Shown in pieces: positions 34,938-47,489 of a stretch of DNA of 64,000 nt; position 1 is the first letter of the stretch; each line of letters opens with the position of its first letter. Origin of the DNA: Doris montereyensis. Taxonomy: Eukaryota; Mollusca; Gastropoda; Nudibranchia; Dorididae. The notes under the pieces were generated by a model that had not been told where the DNA came from, did not search any database, and was given only the letters and a program-made list of their open reading frames with translations. The stretch covers positions 1-64,000 of the forward strand of contig JAXRKP010002026.1 in NCBI GenBank assembly GCA_037039925.1. Direction: 5' to 3'. Made by a program: the position numbers and the translations under genes.

Positions 34938-35554
34938 AGTGATCCATGAGCATTTTTACCTTTGACCTTCCTCCATATGCCATGTAAAGGCATTGACAAC
35001 TATTTTCACTTGTAGATAGTTGCATATAAAATACTCTAGCCAGCGGAATTTTTCAGGGAGTAGAGTGTCTCTTTGCATTAGGATGCAATCTCTTCCATTC
35101 CTTTTGTTTTCATTATTTCAATAACAGTGTCTCTTTAACATGGTATTGAATATCATAATAGTTAGATGCTTTGCCCCGGGGAATTTCGCTGAACCTAGTG
35201 CCATGTCAGTTTCTCACTTCCAGTCTTTTTCTAGAGTTACGCCCCGGAACATTGATGCATTGTGGGTATGTCCAGTTGCTTGATTTTCTTTCTTCTTTTG
35301 TGTCTTCTAGTCTCGCTCAAGGTAAACGAGCATGTATTGAGTTTGCTCCGATTTCTTCGTTTTCAGAGATAATGATATGTAAGCATTCTTTTCTCCCGAC
35401 GAATTTAGATATAAAATTCGGCTTCATATCTTGATTATCACATTTCAATTAATTTAAACATTGAAAGTTATTTTCTCCGATATGCAAAATATAGCCATTA
35501 ATTTTTTATATCAATGTATGTTGAGGTATGGTATAATTATTCTGTCTATTATAG
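34746..35554. other. Intron B1-2/B2-2 with (GTT)n microsatellite
   Basis: Nearly identical to the block 1 intron. The GTT microsatellite is at about 34904-34938. Confidence 0.7.
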
Positions 35555-35739
35555 AGGAGGCATTGCGTCAAATGTATCGCTCCAATACGAAGTTTTCAAA
35601 GATGACTTCAGCGTTGGAGTCAACAGTAGTGACGTTTCCATAATTACTGGTGACGTCATGGACAATATGTACACGTGCAAGACTGTGTATCGAATGGCTA
35701 CCTCCCCCGCCAGCAATACAATAATTACGTCATTTAACG
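35555..35739 (+). CDS. Ig exon B2-2
   Basis: 185 nt, phase 2 to 1, frame intact. Reads GGIASNVSLQYEVFKDD, VNSSDVSIITGDVMDN, MYTCKTVYRMATSPASN and ends ITSFN before G|GTAAGG. This is the reference form against which the B2-1 deletion is seen. Confidence 0.87.
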
Positions 35740-37476
35740 GTAAGGCTAAGACAGCAATTGATCTTTTATTTTCTGAGATAAGATGGATAAGAAGATAGAT
35801 TTGTGTGTTTCTGTCTGACTTTTAGGAGTTAACTCATACAAATTGTGTCTATTTTTCTCTTTGACAATTGTAAGGTTTGTTTAATTCATTCAGCTTATGT
35901 AATGTTTATTATATTTTATTTTGTTAAGGGTGTATTTAATTCAATTGGGACAGCGAATCTTTATTACGATTGATTTCGTTGGGAATTTCCTTAATTCAAT
36001 TGGGATGTGGACAGTTTAGTATGATTGATCTCTTTGGGGGTTTCTTTAATTCAATTGGAATACGGAAGGTTTCTTATGTTTGATTTTTTGGGGGGGGGGG
36101 GTTCTTTAATTCAATTGGCATACGGAAGGCTCGTTATTTTTGATGTTTTATTTCGCTGGTGGTTTTTTTATTCAATTGCGATATGGAACGTTTATATGTT
36201 TCATTTCCTTTAGGTTTCTTTAATTCAATCGGGGTGTGGAAAGTTTATTATGTTTGATTTCCTTTAGGGGTTTCTTTAATTCAATTGGGATGTGCACGGT
36301 TTATTTTCCTTTAGGGTTTTTAAAATTCAAATGGGATATGGAAGCTTTATTAAGTTTGATTTCCTTTAGGGGTTTCTTTAATTCAATTGGGATATGGAAG
36401 GTTTATTATCTTTGATTTCCTTTTGGGTTTGTGTTTTTAATTAAATTGGGATGTGGAAGGACTATTATATTTGATTTTGTTGGGGGTTTCTATAATTCAA
36501 TCTGGTTTTGAATGCTTTTTGTCTTTGATTTCCTTTAGGGTTTTTTTTAATTCAATCTGGTTTTGAAGGCTTTTTGTCTTTGATTTCCTTGGGTTTTTTT
36601 TAATTCAATGTGGTTTTGAAGGCTTTTTGTCTTTGATTTCATTGGGGGTTTTTTTTAATTCAATGTGGTTTTGAAGTCTTTTTGTCTTTGATTTCCTTGG
36701 GTTTTTTTTTAATTCAATCTGGTTTTGAAGGCTTTTTGTCTTTGATTTCCTTGGGTTTTTTTTAATTCAATGTGGTTTTGAAGGCTTTTTGTCTTTGATT
36801 TCCTTGGGGGTTTTTTTAATTCAATGTGGTTTCAATGTCTTTGGTTTTTTTTTAATTCAATGTGGTTTGAGGCTTTTTGTCTTTGATTTCCTTGGTTTTT
36901 TTTTAATTCAATGTGGTTTTGAAGGCTTTTTGTCTTTGATTTCCTTGGGGTATTTTTAATTCAATGTAGTTTTGAAGGCTTTTTGTCTTTTATTTCCTTT
37001 GGGTTTGTTATGAACCGTCAGTGGCATCGGTGGCCGTGCCGTAAGACTGCTAAATTGAGGATCGTGAAATCCGGGTTCAAGACGATGATATTGTTACATA
37101 CCGGCATTCTTTTCATTTGAAAGCAGGTTGTGAAATAACGACAAATTCACATTTCCCCTTTGACTGCGTATTTTTGATATGAAGAGAGTAAACTTTTAAT
37201 ACATATCATAATTCAGATTTTAGATTTCGTGTTAGAAATTAAATCTTCATACATAATATTCTGATATTTATGCTTGCTAAATAGGCACACAGATGATCTC
37301 TACATTGTGGATTCTAGATTATATAGAATAATATAATATGGAACTAGATAGAACTTGTATCTATTTGAATAATTGCTTTGAAACAGCAATTATTCAAATC
37401 TTTTGACGAATGATTGCATTGAACTTCATTACGCAAGTAGTAACATTTCTTTGTGTCGACATTTCCATTCCCCAAG
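35740..37476. repeat. Intron with about 54-58 bp minisatellite and tRNA-like element (block 2)
   Basis: Same layout as 30555-32398: array at about 35910-37008 and tRNA-like piece at about 37020-37090. The unit number and order differ from block 1, and a G run at about 36090 varies. Confidence 0.85.
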
Positions 37477-37752
37477 TCCTAAGCCAGGTAGACGTCACAG
37501 ATGACCAGGGCAACATCATCACGTCCATCATTGGAGTGGCCGACACGGTATTGGATCTGAGATGTGTGGTCACTCTCTTTCCTGGTGTCCCTGAAGAGTT
37601 CTCTTACACTTGGGAAAACCGAATTGGAAACAATGTCGGTTCCACTAGTCTCTTGTCGATATCTGTGCTCGCAGGACCAGATCCCACCTTTAAGTGTATA
37701 GTACGGCTTGGCAGCCACACACTGATCAGGGAGGTTACAGTCAACATACTAG
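37477..37752 (+). CDS. Ig exon A3
   Basis: 276 nt, phase 1-1, intact. Same protein as A2 but with an open frame to the end (TLIREVTVNIL). Cys30, Trp46 and Cys74 are all present. Nearly identical to A4, so a recent duplication or gene conversion is likely. Confidence 0.88.
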
Positions 37753-38645
37753 GTACGTCGTGATGGGTCTTGCATTAAAGCTGAAAGTATTCAAGTAACT
37801 CAGATAATAAGATAATATATTGCCAGGAAGAGCAATACGTAACCTCAAAATTGACTAGAATGTTTAACAGATCTTTAGTAGAAAAAACAAAAAGTTCTTT
37901 CAAGGCGCTTAAAGCCTATAGAGCAGGAGCTTATCCCGGTTTCAATAGCGTGAAACGGAACAAGTGACAATAATCACCTCTTAACCAGGACCCTAGTCTG
38001 ACGCAGGTTATATTTACTCCCAAGCTAGTAGTGCTTGTATCCATTTGCACCTGGGTAGAGTGGGGGAAATGCGTGTTAAGTATCTTTTACAGATCTTTGG
38101 TAAAACAAGTTTTGTGTTTTTGACCTGCCGGAGGTAGATCTAAATGCTAGATGAAAATTGGAGGTAGACGAGACCAATTACGTATTCATTTTATATGTGA
38201 TAACATTGTCTGAGACAGTCAAGTTAATAAACAGCAAGCTAAAAGGACATTAAAGATTGAATTGAAATATAGAAATTTAAGTTAATGCTGGTTTACAATT
38301 ACACAACACAGCCCAAACGATTTTGAATATCAAGTCACACTAAATATCTTTCACGAATGATCATATCTGCAGGAATAAAACATCCAAATGTTCCTGGAAG
38401 TATAGAAATACATAAAACAGACTTAGATTATCAAGTTACGGTTAAAATGAATACTTTTAGAGCAGTATTTCTGATAATACTTTCCTATAGTCGTAGTGAC
38501 ACACAGCAGACATATCTATATTATAAAGCAAAACTAACAGCTGTAGGGAAAATGAATGCTTTCAGAGCTGTATTTCTGATGATACTTTCCTATAGTCGTA
38601 GTGACACACATCAGACATATCTATATTATAATGAAACAACAACTT
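37753..38645. other. Intron A3-B1-3, first part, carrying a SINE
   Basis: Nearly identical to the block 2 intron, including the two-copy 108-bp repeat near 38445-38640. Confidence 0.6.
37881..38088 (-). mobile_element. 5'-truncated SINE with target-site duplication (block 3)
   Basis: Same insertion as in block 2, at the same position, with the same 14-bp flanks (37867-37880 and 38089-38102). It was copied with the block, not inserted independently. Confidence 0.8.
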
Positions 38646-39800
38646 CTAGGAAACAGTGTACCATGGCCACATTTCTCATAAGCAGTCTTACAAAGGCTTC
38701 ATTTCTCGTAAACATTGTTACAAAGGCCTCATTTCTCACAATCGGTGTTACTAAGGCCTCGTTTCTCATAAACAGTAATACAAAGGACTCATTTTTAATG
38801 AACAGTATTACAAAGGGTTCATTTCTCAGAATGGGAGTTACCATGGCCACATTTCTCATAAATGGTATTATCAAGACCACATTTTTTATGAATGGTGCGA
38901 CAATGCCAACAGTTCTGATAAAAGGTGTCACCAAGTTACATTTTATGAACGGTGTTACCATAGCCACATTTCCAATAAAGTGTTTTATTATGGCTACATT
39001 TCTAATAAACGTCGTCATTATGGCTACATGTCTAATAAACGGTGTTATTATGGCTGTTTTTTAAATTATTACGGCTACATTTCTAATAAATGGTGTTATT
39101 ATGGTTTGTCTAATAAACGATATTATTATGCCTACATTTCTAATAAACGTCGTCATTATGGCTACATGTCTAATAAACGATATTATTATGCCTACATTTC
39201 TAATACGATATTATTATGGCTACATTTCTAATAAACGGTGTTATTATGGCTACATATCTAATAAACGGTGTTATTATGGCTATATTTCTAATTAACGGTG
39301 TTATTATGGCTACATGTTTAATAAACGATGTTATTATGGCTACATATCTAATAAACGGTGTTATTATGGCTACATTTGTAATAAACGGTGTTATTATGGC
39401 TACATGTTTAATAAACGGTGTTATTATGGCTACATGTTTAATAAATGGTGTTATTATGGCTACATATCTAATAAACGATGTTATTATGGCTACATATCTA
39501 ATAAACGGTGTTATTATGGCTACATATCTAATAAACGGTGTTATGGCTACATATCTAATAAACGGTGTTATGGCTACATATCTAATAAACGGTGTTATGG
39601 CTACATATCTAATAAACGGTGTTATGGCTACATATCTAATAAACGGTGTTATTATGGCTACATTTGTAATAAACGGTGTTATTATGGCTACATTTGTAAT
39701 AAACGGTGTTATTATGGCTACATTTGTAATAAACGGTGTTTACATGGCCACAGTTTTCTATAAATGGTGTTACCACGGCCACATTTCTTAAAAATTGTGT
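38646..39800. repeat. 30-bp minisatellite in block 3, with 27-bp variants
   Basis: Same array as in block 2. Around 39530-39650 several consecutive units lack three bases (GGTGTTATGGCTACATATCT), making 27-bp units. Some units near 39050-39210 are damaged. Confidence 0.95.
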
Positions 39801-39859
39801 TACCATGTCCACAGAGAAACCAATGTTATTTCTTTTTGATTGATTTTTTTCTTGTATAG

Positions 39860-39947
39860 TTCTAGAGTCTCCGTTGCTGTTTGTCAGAGGATCTGCAATA
39901 ACTTCTGGTTTGTCATACGATCAAAACTATGAGCTGGAATGCGATGC
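39860..39947 (+). CDS. Ig exon B1-3
   Basis: 88 nt, phase 1 to 2, intact; reads VLESPLLFVRGSAITSG and YELECDA with donor GC|GTAAGT. Confidence 0.85.
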
Positions 39948-40726
39948 GTAAGTAAAACATTCAAGATACATTGCAGTTGCTTAAAAAAGTTGAAGGGGTT
40001 TACAGCAATAAAATGCTTTAAAACAATTGAATTTATGTTGTCATGGAGCCTCAAAATGCTATGTTCTGGTTATTTTGGGATATTGTCTGTAGCTGTTCTT
40101 GTTACTGTTGTTGTTGTTGTTAGTGATCCATGAGCATTTTTACCTTTGACCTTCCTCCATATGCCATGTAAAGGCATTGACAACTATTTTCACTTGTAGA
40201 TAGTTCCATATAAAATACTCTAGCCAGCGGAATTTTTCAGGAGTAGAGTGTCTCTTTGCATAAGAATGCAATCTCTTCCATTCCTTTTGTTTTCATTATT
40301 TCAATAACAGTGTCTCTTTAACATGGTATTGAATATCATAATAGTTAGATGCTTTGCCCCGGGGGATTTCGCTGAACTTACTGCCATGTCAGTTTCTCAC
40401 TTCCAGTCTTTTTCTAGAGTTACGCCCCGGAACATTGATGCATTGTGGGTATGTCCAGTTGCTTGATTTTCTTTCTTCTTTTGTGTCTTCTAGTCTCGCT
40501 CAAGGTAAACGAGCATGTATTGATTTCTTCGTTTTGAGAGATAATGATATGTAAGCATTCTTTTCTCCCGACGAATTTAGATATAAAATTCGGCTTCATA
40601 TCCTGATTATCACATTTCAATTAATTTAAACATTGAAAGTTATTTTCTCCGATATGCAAAATATAGCCATTAATTTTTTATATCAATGTATGTTGAGGTA
40701 TGGTATAATTACTCTGTCTATTATAG
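39948..40726. other. Intron B1-3/B2-3 with short (GTT)n
   Basis: As in the other blocks; the GTT run is only about five units (near 40107-40121), and a small deletion near 40520 removes about 18 bases compared with block 2. Confidence 0.7.
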
Positions 40727-40911
40727 AGGAGGCATTGCGTCAAATGTATCGCTCCAATACGAAGTTTTCAAAGATGACTTCAGCGTTGGAGTCAACAGTA
40801 GTGACGTTTCCATAGTTACTGGTGACGTCATGGACAATACGTACACGTGCAAGACTGTGTATCGAATGGCTACCTCCCCCGCCAGCAATACAATAATTAC
40901 GTCATTTAACG
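40727..40911 (+). CDS. Ig exon B2-3
   Basis: 185 nt, phase 2 to 1, intact. Differs from B2-2 at a few codons (SIVTGDVMDNTYTC). Cys71, the LQYE Tyr, NVS and NSS are kept. Confidence 0.87.
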
Positions 40912-42505
40912 GTAAGGCTAAGACAGCAATTGATCTTTTATTTTCTGAGATAAGATGGATAAGAAGATAGATTTGTGTGTTTCTGTCTGGCTTTTAGGAG
41001 TTAACTCATACAAATTGTGTCTATTTTTCTCTTTGACAATTGTAAGGTTTGTTTAATTCATTCAGCTTATGTAATGTTTATTATATTTTATTTTGTTAAG
41101 GGTGTATTTAATTCAATTGGGACATCGAATCTTTATTACGATTGATTTCGTTGGGAATTTGCTTAATTCAATTGGGATGTGGACAGTTTAGTATGATTGA
41201 TCTCTTTGGGGGTTTCTTTAATTCAATTGGAATACGGAAGGTTTCTTATGTTTGATTTTGTAGGGGGGGGTTCTTTAATTCAATTGGGATACGGAAGGCT
41301 CGTTATTTTTGATGTTTTATTTCGCTGGTGGTTTTTTTATTCAATTGCGATATGGAATGTTTATATGTTTCATTTCCTTTAGGGGTTTCTTTAATTGAAT
41401 CGGGGTGTGGAAAGTTTATTATGTTTGATTTCCTTTAGGGGTTTCTTTAATTCAATTGGGATGTGCACGGTTTATTTTCCTTTAGGGTTTTTTAAAATTC
41501 AAATGGGATATGGAAGCTTTATTAAGTTTGATTTCCTTTAGGGGTTTCTTTAATTCAATTGGGATATGGAAGGTTTATTATCTTTGATTTCCTTTTGGGT
41601 TTGTGTTTTTAATTAAATTGGGATGTGGAAGGACTATTATGTTTGATTTTTTGGGGGTTTCTATAATTCAATCTGGTTTTGAAGGGTCTTTGATTTCCTT
41701 TTTTTTTTAATTCAATCTGGTTTTGAAGGCTTTTTGTCTTTGATTTCCTTAGGTTTTTTTAATTCAATGTGGTTTTGAAGGCTTTTTGTCTTTGATTTCC
41801 TTAGGGTTTTTTAATTCAATGTGGTTTTGAAGGCTTTTTGTCTTTGATTTCAATGTGGTTTTGGGGGATTTCATTTTTTTAATTCAATCTGGTTTTGAAG
41901 GCTTTTTGTCTTTGATTTCCTTGGGTTTTTTTAATTCAATCTGGTTTTGAAGGCTTTTTGTCTTTGATTTCCTTGGGGTTTTTTTAATTCAATGTAGTTT
42001 TGAAGGCTTTTTGTCTTTTATTTCCTTGGGGTTTGTAATGAACCGTCAGTGGCATCGGTGGCCGTGCCGTAAGACTGCTAAATTGAGGATCGTGAAATCT
42101 GGGTTCAAGACGATGATATTGTTACATACCGGCATTCTTTTAATTTGAAAGCAGGTTGTGTAATAATGACAAAATTCACATTTCCCCTTTGACTGCGTAT
42201 TTTTGATATGAAAAGAGTAAACTTTTAATACATATTATAATTCAGATTTTAGATTTCGTGTTAGAAATTAAATCTTCATACATAATATTCTGATATTTAT
42301 GCTTGCTAAATACGCACACAGTTGATCACTACATTGTGGATTCTAGATTATATAGAATAATATAATATGGAACTAGATAGAACTTGTATCTATTTGAATA
42401 ATTGCTTTGAAACAGCAATTATTCAAATCTTTTGACGAATGATTGCATTGAAGTTCATTACGCAAATAGTAACATTTCTTTGTGTCGACATTTCCATTCC
42501 CCAAG
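40912..42505. repeat. Intron with about 54-58 bp minisatellite and tRNA-like element (block 3)
   Basis: Same layout as before: array about 41090-42030, tRNA-like piece about 42050-42115. A shuffled unit is seen near 41845-41880. Confidence 0.85.
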
Positions 42506-42781
42506 TCCTAAGCCAGGTAGACGTCACAGATGACCAGGGCAACATCATCACGTCCATCATTGGAGTGGCCGACACGGTATTGGATCTGAGATGTGTGGTC
42601 ACTCTCTTTCCTGGTGTCCCTGAAGAGTTCTCTTACACTTGGGAAAACCGAATTGGAAACAATGTCGGTTCCACTAGTCTCTTGTCGATATCTGTGCTCG
42701 CAGGACCAGATCCCACCTTTAAGTGTATAGTACGGCTTGGCAGCCACACACTGATCAGGGAGGTTACAGTCAACATACTAG
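42506..42781 (+). CDS. Ig exon A4
   Basis: 276 nt, phase 1-1, intact; Cys30, Trp46 and Cys74 present; ends VNIL before G|GTACGT. The coding part is essentially the same as A3. Confidence 0.88.
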
Positions 42782-42909
42782 GTACGTTGTGATGGGACTT
42801 GCATTAAACCTGAAAGTATTCAAGTAACTCAGATAATAAGATAATATATTGCCAGGAAGAGCAATACGTAACCTCAAAATTGACTAGAATGTTTAACAGA
42901 TCTTTGGTA

Positions 42910-43069
42910 GGCAAAACAAAAAGTTCCTTCAAAGCCCTTAAGATCTACAGAGCCGGAACTTTTCCCGGTTTCTATAGCGTGAAACGGAACAAGTGACAAT
43001 ATTCACCTCCTAGCCAGGACCCTAGTCTGACGCAGGTTATATTTACTCCCAAGCTAGTAGTGCTTGTAT
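42910..43069 (-). mobile_element. SINE truncated by a deletion (block 4)
   Basis: Same SINE insertion as in blocks 2 and 3, with the left target copy ACAGATCTTTGGTA at 42896-42909. At about 43069 it breaks off and jumps into sequence that lies about 500 bp further on in block 2, so a deletion removed the 5' end of the SINE and the intron next to it. Confidence 0.75.
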
Positions 43070-44250
43070 GGAAAATGATGCTTTCAGAGCTGTATTTCTG
43101 ATGATACTCTTTCCTATAGTCGTAGTGACACACATCAAACATATCTATATTATAAAGCAAAACTAACAGCTGTAGGGAAAATGAATGCTTTCAGAGCTGT
43201 ATTTCTGATGATACTTTCCTATAGTCGTAGTGACACACATCAAACATATCTATATTATAATGAAACAACAACTTCTAGGAAACAGTGTTACCATGGCCAC
43301 ATTTCCCATAACCAGTCTTACAAAGGCCACATTTCTCATAACCAGTGTTACAAAGGCCTCATTTCGCGTAAACATTGTTACAAAGGCCTCATTTCTCACA
43401 ATGGGTGTTCCCAAGGCCTTGTTTCTTATAAATAGTAATACAAAGGCCTCATTTTTCATGAATAGTGTTACAAAGACCTCATTTCTCATAAACATTGTTA
43501 CAAAACCTCGTTTTTTATATCCAGTGTTACAAAACCTCATTTCTCGTAGACAGTGTTACAAAGGGCTCGTTTCTCATAAACAGTTTTACAAAGGCTTCAT
43601 TTTTCATAAACAGTGTTACAAAAGGCTCATTTCTCAGAAATGGTATTAAAAACACCACATTTTTTATGAATGGTATGACAATGCCAACAATTCTGATAAA
43701 TGGTGTCACCAAGGCTACATTTCATGAACATTGTTACCATGGTCACATTTCCAATAAACTGTTTTATTATGGCTAGATTTTTTTAAAACGTCGTCATTAT
43801 GGCTACATGTCTAATAAACGGTGTTATTATGCCTACATTTCTAATAAACGGTGTTATTATGGCTACATGTCTAATAAACGATGTTATTATGGCTACATGT
43901 TTAATAAACGATGTTATTATGGCTACATGTCTAATAAACGATGTTATTATGGCTACATGTCTAATAAACGATGTTATTATGGCTACATGTCTAATAAACG
44001 ATGTTATTATGGCTACATGTCTAATAAACGATGTTATTATGGCTACATGTCTAATAAACGATGTTATTATGGCTACATGTTTAATAAACGATGTTATTAT
44101 GGCTACATGTTTAATAAACGGTGTTATTATGGCTACATATCTAATAAACGGTGTTATTATGGCTACATTTGTAATAAACGGTGTTTACATGGCCACAGTT
44201 TTCTATAAATGGTGTTACCACGGCCACATTTCTTAAAAATTGTGTTACCA
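43070..44250. repeat. 108-bp duplication and 30-bp minisatellite in block 4
   Basis: Two copies of the roughly 108-bp sequence (about 43070-43260), then the 30-bp array. Here the last half is very regular (GGCTACATGTCTAATAAACG repeated about ten times), different from blocks 1-3. Confidence 0.93.
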
Positions 44251-44304
44251 TGTCCACAGAGAAACCAATGTTATTTCTTTTTGATTGATTTTTTTCTTGT
44301 ATAG

Positions 44305-44392
44305 TTCTAGAGTCTCCGTTGCTGTTTGTCAGAGGATCTGCAATAACTTCTGGTTTGTCATACGATCAAAACTATGAGCTGAAATGTGATGG
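44305..44392 (+). CDS. Ig exon B1-4
   Basis: 88 nt, phase 1 to 2, intact. Reads VLESPLLFVRGSAITSG, YELKCDG. The last split codon begins GG, not GC, so the residue before the junction changes from Ala to Gly. Confidence 0.85.
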
Positions 44393-45183
44393 GTAAGTAA
44401 AACATTCAAGATACATTGCAGTTGCTTAAAAAAGTTGAAAGGGTTTACAGCAATAAAATTCTTTAAAACAATTGAATTTATGTTATCATGGAGCCTCAAA
44501 ATGCTATGTTCTGGTTATTTTGGGATATTGTCTGTAGCTCTTCTTGTTACTGTTGTTGTTGTTGTTGTTGTTAGTGATCCATGAGCATTTTTACCTTTGA
44601 CCTTCCTCCATATGCCATGTAAAGGCATTGACAACTATTTTCACTTGTAGATAGTTCCATATAAAATACTCTAGCCAGCGGAATTTTTTCAGGGAGTAGA
44701 GTGTCTCTTTGCATAAGGATGCAATCTCTTCCATTCCTTTTGTTTTCATTATTTCAATAACACTGTCTCTTTAACATGGTATTGAATATAATAATAGTTA
44801 GACGCTTTGCCCCGTGGAATTTCGCTGAACCTGGTGCCATGTCAGTTTCTCACTTCCAGTCATTTTCTAGAGTTACGCCCCCGGAACATTGATGCATTGT
44901 GGGTATGTCCAGTTGCTTGATTTTCTTTCTTCTTTTGTGTCTTCTAGTCTCGCACAAGGTAAACGAGCATGTATTGAGTTTGCTCCGATTTCTTTGTTTT
45001 CAGAGATAATGATATGTAAGCATTCTTTTCTCCCGACGAATTTAGATATAAAATTCGGCTTCATATCTTGATTATCACATTTCAATTAATTGATAGTTAT
45101 TTTCTCCGATATGCAAAATATACCCATTAATTTTTTATATCAATGTATGTTGAGGTATGATATAATTACTCTGTCTATTATAG
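44393..45183. other. Intron B1-4/B2-4 with (GTT)n
   Basis: As in the other blocks; GTT run near 44549-44574. No gene. Confidence 0.7.
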
Positions 45184-45368
45184 AGGAGGCATTGCGTCAA
45201 ATGTATCGCTCCAATACGAGTTTCTCAAAGATGACGTCAGCGTTGGAGTCAACAGTAGTGACGTTTCCATAATTACTGGTGACGTCATAGACAACACGTA
45301 CACGTGCAAGACTGTGTATCTAACGGCTACCTCCCCCGCCAGCAATCCAATAATTACGTCATTTAACG
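45184..45368 (+). CDS. Ig exon B2-4
   Basis: 185 nt, phase 2 to 1, intact. Reads GGIASNVSLQYEFLKDD, SIITGDVIDNTYTCKTV and YLTATSPASNPIITSFN. The EFLKDD and YLTA forms resemble the diverged B2-5 copy more than B2-1 to B2-3 do, so block 4 sits between the two in sequence. Confidence 0.87.
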
Positions 45369-45524
45369 GTAAGGCTAAGACAGCAATTGATCTTTTATTT
45401 TCTGAGATAAGATGGATAAACAGATAGATTTTCGTGCTTCTCTTTGACTTTTAGAAGTTTTTCTCAAATGAATTTTGTCTGTTTTTCATTTTGGAAATGG
45501 TAAGTTTTGTTTAGTTCAATCGGG

Positions 45525-45785
45525 ATATGAAAGGCCCCGAATTCGAATCCTAGCAAAACTGGGTCCGACGGTGTGTTCCTTGGGAAATACACTTAACACA
45601 CTCCCCCCCCAACCCCCTCCCCCACTCTACCCAGGTGCAAATGAGTACAAGCCTTAGCTTGGGAGTACAAACATACGTCAGACTAGCGTCCTATTCAGGA
45701 GGTGATTTTTGTCACCCGTTTCCCTTCGTGCTATGGAACCGGGATAAGCTCCAACTCTATGGGCAATAACGGCCAGGAAGGAACT
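45525..45785 (+). mobile_element. SINE (partial tRNA head)
   Basis: Contains a box-B-like GAATTCGAATCCTAG, then CACCCAGGTGCAAATGAG, TATTCAGGAGGTGA and GAACCGGGATAAGC, matching the SINE at 15999. A second tRNA-like piece at about 45797-45860 (GCGTCGGTTGCCGAGTAG, GAGATTCAAGAG) matches the one found before A2, A3 and A4. Confidence 0.7.
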
Positions 45786-45904
45786 TATTATGATGCGTCG
45801 GTTGCCGAGTAGTTGTTCTGGTAGGATTGAGGTCATCAACTCCGAGATTCAAGAGAAAGGATATAGATACATACGGCATTGTTTTAGTTTGAATGTAGGT
45901 TTTG

Positions 45905-47480
45905 AGATAACACCAAATTCACATTACTTCTTGAGTGTGGATTATGTTATGAGCAGAATAAAATGAACAAATTCACATTACCTCTTGAGTGTGGATTATG
46001 TTATGATAAAATGAACAAATTCACATTACCTCTTGAGTGTGGATTATGTTATGAGCAGAATAAAATGAACAAATTCACATCACCTCTTGAGTGTGGATTA
46101 TGTTATGAGCAGAATAAAATGAACAAATTCACTTTACCTCTTGAGTGTGGATTATGTTATGATAAAATTAACAAATTCACATTACCTCTTGAGTGTGGAT
46201 TATGTTATGAGCAGAATAAAATGAACAAATTCACATTACCTCTTGAGTGTGGATTATGTTATGAGCAGAATAAAATTAACAAATTCACATTACCTCTTGA
46301 GTGTGGATTATGATATAAACAAAATAAATTCACATTACTTCTTGAGTGTGGATTATGATTAAAGAGAATAAGATTAATAAAATCACATTACCTCTTGACT
46401 GTGGATTATGATATAAACAGAATTAAGTTAACAAATTCACATTACCTCTTTAGTGTGGATTATGATATAAACAGAAAAAAATTAACAAATTCACATTACC
46501 TCTTCAGTGTGGATAATGATATAAACAGAAAAATTAAAAATTCACATTACTTCTTAAGTGTGGATTATGATATAAACAGAAACAAAATTAACAAATTCAC
46601 ATTACTTCCTAAGTGTGGATTATGATATGAACAGAATAAAGTTAACAAATTCACATTACCTCTTGAGTGTGGATTATGATACAAACAGAATAAAATTAAC
46701 AAATTCACATTACCTCTTTAGGGTGGATTATGATACAACAGAATAAAATTAACAAATTCACATTACCTCTTTAGTGTGGATTATGATATAAACAGAATAA
46801 AATTAAAAAATTCCCATAACCTCTTCAGTGTGGATTATGTTATGATAAAATGAACAAATTCACATTACCTCTTGAGTGTGGATTATGTTATGAGCAGAAT
46901 AAAATGAACAAATTCACATTACCTCTTGAGTGTGGATTATGTTATGAGCAGAATAAAATGAACAAATTCACTTGAGTGTGGATTATGTTATGAGCAGAAT
47001 AAAATGAACAAATTCACATTACCTCTTCAGTGTGGATTATGATATAAACAAAATAAATTCACATTACTTCTTGAGTGTGGATTATGATATAAAGAGAATA
47101 AGATTAATAAATTCACATTACCTCTTCAGTGTGGATTATGATATAAACAGAAAAAAATTAACAAATTCACATTACTTCTTAAGTACGGATTATGATATAA
47201 ACAGAAACAAAATTAACAAATTCACATTACTTCCTAAGTGTGGATTATGATATAAACAGAATAAAGTTAACAAATTCACATTACCTCTTGAGTGTGGATT
47301 ATGATACAAACAGAATAAAATTAACAAATTCACATTACCTCTTGAGTGTGGATTATGATACAACAGAATAAAATTAACAAATTCACATTACCTCTTTAGT
47401 GTGGATTATGATACAAAAGAATAAAATTAACAAATTCACATTACCTCTTCAGTGTGGATTATGATATAAACAGAATAAAA
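45905..47480. repeat. Minisatellite, 54-bp unit
   Basis: About 29 units with AAATTCACATTACCTCTTGA, GTGTGGATTATG and a variable TATGAGCAGAATAAAATG part. The 18-codon period gives open frames that are not genes. Confidence 0.97.
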
Positions 47481-47489
47481 TTTTAATGC

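Noticed and set aside
35171..35434. 87-codon open frame conserved in several blocks (MPRGISLNL...)
   Set aside because: Conserved only because the whole block was duplicated recently; it lies in the B1/B2 intron, has no domain, and block 3 carries a deletion inside it.
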